Source of the DNA: Clostridiales bacterium
GTDB taxonomy: Bacteria > Bacillota > Clostridia > Oscillospirales > CAG-382
Length of the DNA: 10,703 nucleotides
NCBI GenBank assembly: GCA_003452915.1
Contig: DMMZ01000060.1
Location: 34,719-45,421 of the forward strand
Direction: 5' to 3'
A model generated the notes under the pieces. That model ran no database searches. It saw only the letters and a program-made list of their open reading frames with translations, and was not told where the DNA came from. This document shows positions 6,539 to 10,703 of the stretch, in pieces; the stretch's first letter is position 1, and each line of letters begins with the position of its first letter. Both the position numbers and the translations under genes were made by a program.

Positions 6539-6973
6539 ATGTTAATCAGAGAAGCCGTTATAAATGACTTTAAGGATATTTATATATTAAATAAAGAAGG
6601 TTTAGGGTACGACTACCCCGAAGAGAAGACAAAAGCTAAGCTTCAAATTGTATTAAATATTTCAGTTGATAAAATATTCGTTGCAGAACACGATGGCAAA
6701 GTAATCGGATATATTCATCTCAGCGGTTATGAATGTACCTATTCCGATAGCTTGAAAAACATACTCGCTATAGCTGCATTGCCAGAATACTGCGGAAAAG
6801 GTATAGGAAAAGCATTACTCACTGCCGGAGAAAATTGGGCTAAGAAAAACGGTTCCTGTGGAATACGATTGGTATCTAGCTCTACCCGTACGGATGCACA
6901 TAAATTCTATGCCGCCTGCGGATATACTTTCAGAAAAGAACAGAAGAATTTTATAAAAATATTCGGAGGTTAA
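6539..6973 (+). CDS. GNAT family N-acetyltransferase
   Basis: A complete 144-aa single-domain GNAT protein. The acetyl-CoA pyrophosphate-binding loop is at C85-G86-K87-G88-I89-G90 (YCGKGIGKALL), following the beta-4 strand NILAIAALPEY. The conserved C-terminal part (AHKFYAACGY, with Y124 as candidate general acid) is present. The family moves an acetyl group from acetyl-CoA to an amine; the acceptor is not known. Its place beside an aminoglycoside-nucleotidyltransferase homologue makes an aminoglycoside or similar amino compound conceivable, but the sequence itself does not prove it. The ribosome binding site AGGGAG lies at 6524-6529. It is first in a two-gene unit under a consensus promoter, and its own last codons carry the GGAGG ribosome binding site (6965-6969) for the next gene. 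Confidence 0.88.
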   Translation: MLIREAVINDFKDIYILNKEGLGYDYPEEKTKAKLQIVLNISVDKIFVAEHDGKVIGYIHLSGYECTYSDSLKNILAIAALPEYCGKGIGKALLTAGENWAKKNGSCGIRLVSSSTRTDAHKFYAACGYTFRKEQKNFIKIFGG

Positions 6974-6975
6974 AA

Positions 6976-6993
6976 ATGCGTTCAGAAAAATAG
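6976..6993 (+). pseudogene. Interrupted 5' end of the ANT(6) homologue: MRSEK then amber TAG
   Basis: ATG 6976 lies 6 nt after GGAGG (6965-6969) and reads M-R-S-E-K followed by TAG (6991-6993), in frame with the 281-codon gene that starts at 6994. Streptococcal/enterococcal ANT(6) begins MRSEKEM, so the TAG stands where a glutamate codon (GAG) is expected. A single G-to-T change would explain it. This segment is probably the true start of the gene, broken at codon 6. Confidence 0.7.
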
Positions 6994-7839
6994 ATGTTTG
7001 AATTAATACTAGGAGTTGCAAAAGATGATGATCGAATTCGTGCGGTGTATATGAATGGCTCGCGTACAAACCCAAATGTTTCAAAAGATAAATATCAGGA
7101 TTATGATATTGTCTATGTGGTAACCGAAACCGAATCTTTTTTGGAAGATAAAGATTGGATAAATGTTTTTGGTGAAATTGCTGTAATGCAAGAACCTGAC
7201 TTAAATGACTGTGCCTGGGGTGCAGAACATGATTTCAAACGATCTTTTGCATGGCTGATGTTGTTTAAAGACGGAAACAGAATAGATTTAGGAATTCAAA
7301 TCAAAGATAAAATGCTCAAAGAATATACATCCGACAGTCTAACTGTTCCCCTTCTTGATAAGGATAATATCCTACCGCAGATACCGCCAACGTCAGACAT
7401 TGATTATTGGGTTAAAAAGCCGACGGAAGTACAATATAAGAGCTATTGCAACAACTTCTGGTGGTGTTTAAACAATGTCGCTAAAGGCATAGCAAGAGAT
7501 GAATTATCTTATGCAATGTGGATGTATAATGACCCTGTAAGAGAAATGCTTGAAAAAATGCTTGACTGGTATATCGGAATAAACACCGATTTTAAATTAT
7601 CTGTCGGAAAACACGGTAAATTATATAAAAACCTACTTTCTAATGAATTGTACGAAATGTTCAAAATGACTTATACTGACAGCGATTATAATAATTTCTG
7701 GAAAGCTATATATAATGCTTGTGACCTTTTTAGAAAAATTGCTATTTCCGTTGCAGAGCATTTTAAATTTACATATAACACATACGATGATAAAAATATG
7801 ATCGAATATCTTCTAAAGGTACAAAACGATACGCTTTAA
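6994..7839 (+). CDS. Aminoglycoside 6-adenylyltransferase (ANT(6)/AadE-like) homologue
   Basis: A 281-aa open frame that aligns along its length with ANT(6) enzymes, which transfer AMP from ATP to the 6-hydroxyl of streptomycin. The nucleotidyltransferase signature NGSRTNPN is at 21-28, with the metal-binding pair D36-Y-D38 (QDYDIVYVV) and a third acidic residue at D98 (RIDLGI). Family blocks DIDYWVKKP (135-143), CNNFWW (152-157) and TDFKLSVGKHGK (198-209) are also present. The ATG at 6994 has no ribosome binding site of its own. The proper start at 6976 is followed by an amber codon directly before 6994, so expression would need re-initiation a few codons downstream or readthrough. Only six N-terminal residues would be lost, and the protein could still be active. 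It lies in one unit with the GNAT gene, 20 nt downstream, and ends before an intrinsic terminator. Confidence 0.85.
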   Translation: MFELILGVAKDDDRIRAVYMNGSRTNPNVSKDKYQDYDIVYVVTETESFLEDKDWINVFGEIAVMQEPDLNDCAWGAEHDFKRSFAWLMLFKDGNRIDLGIQIKDKMLKEYTSDSLTVPLLDKDNILPQIPPTSDIDYWVKKPTEVQYKSYCNNFWWCLNNVAKGIARDELSYAMWMYNDPVREMLEKMLDWYIGINTDFKLSVGKHGKLYKNLLSNELYEMFKMTYTDSDYNNFWKAIYNACDLFRKIAISVAEHFKFTYNTYDDKNMIEYLLKVQNDTL

Positions 7840-7848
7840 AATATTTTC

Positions 7849-7887
7849 GCTTTATCGATATTTTATTATCGATAAAGCAGCTTTTTT
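7849..7887 (+). terminator. Intrinsic terminator after the GNAT/ANT(6) unit
   Basis: A perfect 12-bp stem with arms GCTTTATCGATA (7849-7860) and TATCGATAAAGC (7867-7878), loop TTTTAT, is followed by AGC and a run of T to 7887. The T-run is offset by three bases from the stem, so efficiency may be reduced. Confidence 0.75.
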
Positions 7888-7930
7888 AATATTTATATGA
7901 TATAATTATATCGATATGTTTATTATAAAT

Positions 7931-7959
7931 TTCAAATTAACTCGCTGCTGTGATATAAT
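7931..7959 (+). promoter_or_regulatory. Candidate extended -10 promoter of rex
   Basis: TATAAT (7954-7959) is preceded by TG at 7951-7952. A weak -35, TTCAAA (7931-7936), lies at 17-nt spacing. No TTGTGAA-N4-TTCACAA or TTGTTAA-N4-TTAACAA Rex box is visible around it, so autoregulation is not supported here. Confidence 0.6.
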
Positions 7960-8011
7960 AGGTTCAGGAAAAGAAACAGAGTGAGAAATTTAATAAATGG
8001 AGGTTTGACAA

Positions 8012-8638
8012 ATGTCCGGTCAGAATATTTCAAAATCAACATTACAAAGATTGCCGCTCTATCTTAACCATTTAAAATCGTTACCCGAAAATACTTCTGG
8101 CAACATCTCCGCAACCGCAATAGCGGAAGCTATTAAGTTAAACGATGTTCAGGTACGCAAAGACTTGGCATCAGTAAGCAAATCGGGCAAGCCAAAGGTA
8201 GGTTACAATACCAAAGAGTTAATCAAGGAGTTGGAAGTTTTTCTTGGCTACGAGAACAACAACAATGCTATCATTGTCGGTGCAGGAAAGCTTGGTATGG
8301 CTCTGATGGGCTACATCGGCTTTAAGGAATACGGTCTTAACATCCTTATGGCTTTCGACACAGATAAAAATGTTGTAAACGAACAGGAACTTGTGATGCC
8401 GATTGAAAAACTGCCCGAGATTTGCAGACGAATGAGAATTAAAATCGGTATCATTACCGTTCCCGCTTCGTTCGCTCAGGAGGTCTGTAATCTGCTGGTT
8501 GAAAGCGGAGTACTTGCGATTTGGAACTTTGCACCCGTTCACCTTAATGTACCTGACGGAATACTTGTACAGAATGAGAATATGGCGGCTTCCCTTGCGG
8601 TGCTGTCAAATCATTTATCGGAAAAAATGAATAACTAA
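8012..8638 (+). CDS. rex: Redox-sensing transcriptional repressor Rex
   Basis: A 208-aa full-length Rex protein. The N-terminal winged helix (about 1-80) carries the family blocks STLQRLPLYLNHL and VQVRKDLASVSKSGKPKVGYNTKEL. The C-terminal Rossmann domain (about 85-208) has the dinucleotide loop G90-A-G92-K-L-G95 and an acidic residue at the end of the second strand (AFDTD, D116). It ends in the dimer helix MAASLAVLSNHL. Rex homodimers bind operators when NAD+ dominates and release them when NADH rises, controlling fermentation and NADH-recycling genes. GGAGG (7999-8003) precedes the start by 8 nt. The gene is monocistronic, with its own promoter and terminator; no obvious target genes lie in this window. 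SKSGKPKVGY replaces the FGxFGxxGxGY sequence of bacilli, a form I associate with Clostridia. Confidence 0.95.
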   Translation: MSGQNISKSTLQRLPLYLNHLKSLPENTSGNISATAIAEAIKLNDVQVRKDLASVSKSGKPKVGYNTKELIKELEVFLGYENNNNAIIVGAGKLGMALMGYIGFKEYGLNILMAFDTDKNVVNEQELVMPIEKLPEICRRMRIKIGIITVPASFAQEVCNLLVESGVLAIWNFAPVHLNVPDGILVQNENMAASLAVLSNHLSEKMNN

Positions 8639-8666
8639 AGAAACAAAACATAAAAATCTATAAAAT

Positions 8667-8704
8667 AAAACACAGCGGAAAGGTTTTCTTTTGCTGTGTT
8701 TTTT
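8667..8704 (+). terminator. Intrinsic terminator of rex
   Basis: The 10-bp arms AAAACACAGC (8667-8676) and GCTGTGTTTT (8693-8702) enclose a 16-nt loop with a small internal GAAA/TTTC pairing. A T-run extends to 8704. Confidence 0.85.
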
Positions 8705-8765
8705 CTTGAATTTTTAATCCCTATTTAAAATTTGCAATAATTCTTTTACCAAGCCACCCGATACT

Positions 8766-8900
8766 TTATTTTACTTTAATTCCACCACCTGATGCGGAGT
8801 GAAGCATGAATTTACTTGAATAAATAACAGCAATTAAACCATCATTATCGAACAATAATGCTCTGCTTGTCGTGGAATAGAGTTTGAAAGACCATCCGTA
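8766..8900 (-). pseudogene. Possible remnant of a decayed gene in the rex-rbsK gap
   Basis: The interval 8639-9050 has no intact gene. Between the rex and rbsK terminators, minus-strand positions 8900-8766 stay open for 44 codons ending in TAA. They read like protein (YGWSFKLYSTTSRALLFDNDGLIAVIYSS, then KFMLHSASGGGIKVK; quoted in parts), but there is no plausible start or ribosome binding site. A stop (TAG) precedes it, and other frames upstream show similar short protein-like stretches (for example DKDIISTDGLSNSIPR). Local base composition is less AT-rich than true spacer DNA nearby. A frameshifted relic fits this pattern, but chance cannot be excluded and no family is recognised. Confidence 0.25.
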
Positions 8901-8992
8901 CTAATAATGTCTTTATCTGTGATTTATTTAATTAGTTTAATAAATTATTTTCATACCTTTTGTTATCTTTAAATCCAGTATAAATTAATATT

Positions 8993-9024
8993 AAAAGGCG
9001 ACACCCTAAAAGGAAGCCGCCTTT
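8993..9024 (-). terminator. Intrinsic terminator of the ribokinase gene
   Basis: Arms AAAGGCG (8994-9000) and CGCCTTT (9018-9024) form a stem, with partial inner pairing. On the minus strand it is followed by a short T-tract (TTTTAATATT). It lies 26 nt past the rbsK stop codon. Confidence 0.75.
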
Positions 9025-9050
9025 GATTGATAATATATTTAATGAAATTT

Positions 9051-9983
9051 TTACCTATTATACTCTTGCATAAAAGTACGTACCTCAACTGCTGAGGGCA
9101 GCGAGGAGATTGCACCTATTTTTGTAACTGTTAACGCTCCGACTGCGTTTGCATACCTCGCGGATGTAATAATGTCGTTTGTACGAAGATATTCGGCGGT
9201 AAGAGCAGCAGTGAAAGCGTCACCGGCGGCTGTTGTATCAACCGTATTTACGTCATACGGAGAAATTAAATCACAATATTTTCCGTCATAAATATAACAG
9301 CCTCTTCCGCCTAATTTCAGCACGACATATTTAATATCAACTGCATTGCTCAGTGCAATGGAAGCACGAAGGCAATCCTCAAGTGTGTTCGGACGGATGC
9401 CTGTAAGAATCTCTGTTTCCGTTTCATTTGGCGAAAAAATCTCAACCTGTTCAAGCTTTGAGAGTGGAAAATCCTTGCGCGCAGGACCAGCATCAACAAT
9501 TAGCGGAACGCCCTCAGTATTAGCTGTTCTTGCGGTAGCTAGCACCGCAGCTTCACCTATTTCAAACTGTGTAATAACCGCGTCGGGGTAGGAAAAGAAG
9601 GAATTTTCTATATCATTCTCATTTATTCGTTTATTTGCACCTGGATATACAACAATACGGTTTGCACCGCTTTTTTCTAAAAGAACAACGGCAAGACCTG
9701 TCTGTTCAAGCTTGTCAGCTTTTAAATAACGCAAATCAATACCATGTTCTTTATAAATACTAATAAGCCTGTCACCGTATGCGTCATCGCCTACTCTTGT
9801 ACAGAAAACAACCTGAGCTCCTAGCTTGGCTGCCGCAACAGCAGTATTTGCACCTTTACCGCCGGGTACGAAAGTATATTCACCTTCGGAAATCATAGTC
9901 TCACCAGGAGCAGGAACATACGGAGTGGTCATTAAAAAATCAATATTTGCGCTTCCTACAACTAAAATTCTTTTAACCGACAT
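9051..9983 (-). CDS. rbsK: Ribokinase (PfkB family)
   Basis: A 310-aa complete PfkB-family sugar kinase of typical ribokinase length. It opens with VVGSANIDFLM (N13, D15, sugar contacts) and the first PfkB signature around PGGKGANTAVAAAKLGA (about 40-56). SPNETE (184-189) marks the nucleotide and Mg2+ region, and DTTAAGDAFTAAL (249-261) is the second signature with catalytic base D255 and the anion-hole loop. The expected reaction is D-ribose plus ATP to ribose 5-phosphate, feeding the pentose phosphate pathway and nucleotide synthesis. Related members phosphorylate deoxyribose or other sugars, so the exact substrate is uncertain. AGG in AGGTGATGTGA gives a ribosome binding site. No ribose transporter, RbsD or LacI-type regulator lies in the window; it appears to be a stand-alone kinase gene downstream of spoIIID, with its own terminator. 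Confidence 0.92.
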   Translation of the reverse strand: MSVKRILVVGSANIDFLMTTPYVPAPGETMISEGEYTFVPGGKGANTAVAAAKLGAQVVFCTRVGDDAYGDRLISIYKEHGIDLRYLKADKLEQTGLAVVLLEKSGANRIVVYPGANKRINENDIENSFFSYPDAVITQFEIGEAAVLATARTANTEGVPLIVDAGPARKDFPLSKLEQVEIFSPNETETEILTGIRPNTLEDCLRASIALSNAVDIKYVVLKLGGRGCYIYDGKYCDLISPYDVNTVDTTAAGDAFTAALTAEYLRTNDIITSARYANAVGALTVTKIGAISSLPSAVEVRTFMQEYNR

Positions 9984-10100
9984 TCACATCACCTATTTTA
10001 ATTATCTTCTTATACCGGATAATTTATCCCTTTCACACTAAGGCTAAATTTCATATATATTAACTATTTATCGCGTATAATTATATAATTGCACAAATTT

Positions 10101-10129
10101 ACATTACACTATTTTACTAAATATGTCAA
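10101..10129 (-). promoter_or_regulatory. Weak candidate promoter for rbsK
   Basis: On the minus strand a consensus TTGACA (10129-10124) overlaps the spoIIID stop codon. At 17-nt spacing the -10 is poor (TAATGT); a better TGTAAT (10108-10103) lies at only 15 nt. Cotranscription with spoIIID is also possible because no terminator separates the genes. Confidence 0.3.
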
Positions 10130-10383
10130 CACTTTTCTTTCTTGTACTTTAAGCGAGTAGCTTGCCCTCCGCGTATGTGACGTTCGTTTTTGTTTTGTTC
10201 CAGAACAATGCTGACCTCGGCATATAAAGCCGGATCTAATTGCTTCAATCGTTGTGTAACATCCTTATGTACAGTGCTTTTGCTTATTCCGAAATGACGA
10301 GCGGTTGATCTGACTGTTGAATTATGTTCGACCATGTATATACCAAGATCGGTTGCTCTTTTATAAGTATCGTAAATGTACAT
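10126..10383 (-). CDS. spoIIID: Sporulation transcriptional regulator SpoIIID
   Basis: A small DNA-binding protein of 85 aa (87 if the upstream ATG is used), close to the 93 aa of B. subtilis SpoIIID. It carries the family core: the recognition-helix block ARHFGISKSTVHKDVTQRL and the basic C-terminal block RHIRGGQATRLKYKK that also contacts DNA. SpoIIID acts in the mother cell after engulfment begins, switching genes of the sigma-E regulon on or off and linking sigma-E to sigma-K. The start at 10383 is chosen over 10389 because the GGGGG ribosome binding site sits about 8 nt from it, against 2 nt for 10389. The N-terminus then also matches known SpoIIID length. Its presence shows the organism descends from spore formers. 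It is divergent from a lipoprotein gene and upstream of rbsK. Confidence 0.95.
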   Translation of the reverse strand: MYIYDTYKRATDLGIYMVEHNSTVRSTARHFGISKSTVHKDVTQRLKQLDPALYAEVSIVLEQNKNERHIRGGQATRLKYKKEKC

Positions 10384-10404
10384 TCTCATTTCCCCCTTAT
10401 AATC

Positions 10405-10431
10405 TATATGAGAGAAATGTTTATAAAATTC
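10405..10431 (-). promoter_or_regulatory. Candidate sigma-E-like promoter of spoIIID
   Basis: On the minus strand, GAATTTT (10431-10425), a 14-nt spacer and CATATA (10410-10405) resemble the sigma-E pattern of an AT-rich -35 and CATACA-type -10. spoIIID is a known sigma-E target, but the match is partial. Confidence 0.35.
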
Positions 10432-10482
10432 TAATGCTTTAAAATATTAAACAATAGAATTATCAAAAAATTCATAAATAAG

Positions 10483-10511
10483 TTGACATGATCTTCCTTT
10501 TATATTATACT
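10483..10511 (+). promoter_or_regulatory. Strong sigma-A promoter of the downstream lipoprotein gene
   Basis: TTGACA (10483-10488), exactly 17 nt, then TATACT (10506-10511). Transcription would begin near 10518 and leave a leader of about 60 nt. Confidence 0.8.
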
Positions 10512-10579
10512 GAATATCGAAATATTTTAAAGCATATAATGTACTATTTAAAAATTTTATAGAAGGGATGGAGCTTATT

Positions 10580-10703
10580 ATGAATCTTAAGCTCTTGTTA
10601 AAAATCATTTTAATTATGTCACTTACATTAGGGCTTTTTGTTGGTTGTAAAACCACAGATGATAGCGACACATCAAGTTCTTCCGATCAGTCCGCAGAAA
10701 CGT
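10580..10703 (+). CDS. Secreted lipoprotein, N-terminal 41 codons (truncated by window end)
   Basis: ATG 10580 follows GGAG (10570-10573) at 6 nt and opens a frame that runs off the window. The translation shows a lipoprotein signal peptide: MNLKLLLKIILIMSLTLG, then lipobox FVGC with the lipidated cysteine at residue 23. A Ser/Asp/Thr-rich linker (KTTDDSDTSSSSDQSAET) follows. Such linkers tether solute-binding proteins or surface enzymes, but the functional domain lies beyond the window. It is divergent from spoIIID and has its own strong promoter. Confidence 0.85.
   Translation, partial: MNLKLLLKIILIMSLTLGLFVGCKTTDDSDTSSSSDQSAET

Noticed and set aside
7899..7912. 14-nt palindrome GATATAATTATATC as an operator
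   Set aside because: It is purely AT apart from the end bases, lies 19 nt upstream of the rex -35 element and resembles other AT dyads; chance is likely.
7920..8011. Rex-binding operator upstream of rex
   Set aside because: No TTGTGAA/TTCACAA or TTGTTAA/TTAACAA dyad is visible.
10078..10095. AT palindrome AATTATATAATT near the rbsK leader as a regulatory site
   Set aside because: Short and AT-only, with no well-placed promoter element to relate it to.
10447..10671. Minus-strand 74-codon open frame over the lipoprotein start region
   Set aside because: It is the shadow of the strong promoter and lipoprotein signal peptide on the plus strand and has no ribosome binding site support.

Overview
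The window reads as a stretch of chromosome from a low-GC, endospore-forming member of the Clostridia. The evidence is AT-rich intergenic DNA, strong AGGAGG-type ribosome binding sites, consensus sigma-A promoters, a SpoIIID sporulation regulator, and a Rex redox repressor with family-typical motifs. It is mostly a series of small, independently transcribed units separated by intrinsic terminators. No tRNA, rRNA, CRISPR array, insertion sequence or phage module was seen.

Region 1 (1-2470): the last 21 codons of a probable ECF sigma factor overlap the start of a membrane-anchored, anti-sigma-like protein with a large extracytoplasmic, propeller-like domain. That second gene is split by a -1 frameshift near 397-401. 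The pair ends at an intrinsic terminator. Region 2 (2481-4366): an extended -10 sigma-A promoter drives a two-gene operon of a dipeptide (L-Ala-D/L-Glu type) epimerase and a leaderless class A beta-lactamase-like serine hydrolase whose ATG directly follows the epimerase stop codon. Region 3 (4373-5144, minus strand): a small lipoprotein gene converges on that operon and is itself split by a -1 frameshift, again at a TAAAAAG sequence.

Region 4 (5198-7887): a divergent unit. A 341-aa regulator with a C-terminal ArsR-like winged helix is transcribed leftward. A GNAT acetyltransferase and an ANT(6)-type aminoglycoside nucleotidyltransferase homologue are transcribed rightward. Both promoters carry a perfect inverted repeat inside the -35/-10 spacer, and two more palindromes lie between them, so the layout looks like a self-regulated, inducible two-enzyme cassette. 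The ANT(6) homologue has an in-frame TAG at codon 6 of its expected reading frame.

Region 5 (7931-10389): monocistronic rex (plus strand), a 412-nt gap holding terminators and a possible gene remnant, a stand-alone ribokinase gene (minus strand) and spoIIID (minus strand). Region 6 (10483-10703): a strong promoter and the first 41 codons of a second lipoprotein, cut by the window edge.

The most notable points are the palindrome-controlled divergent cassette and the three coding lesions (two -1 shifts at the same TAAAAAG string, one amber). The lesions may be real gene decay, recoding, or sequence error, and raw reads would separate these.
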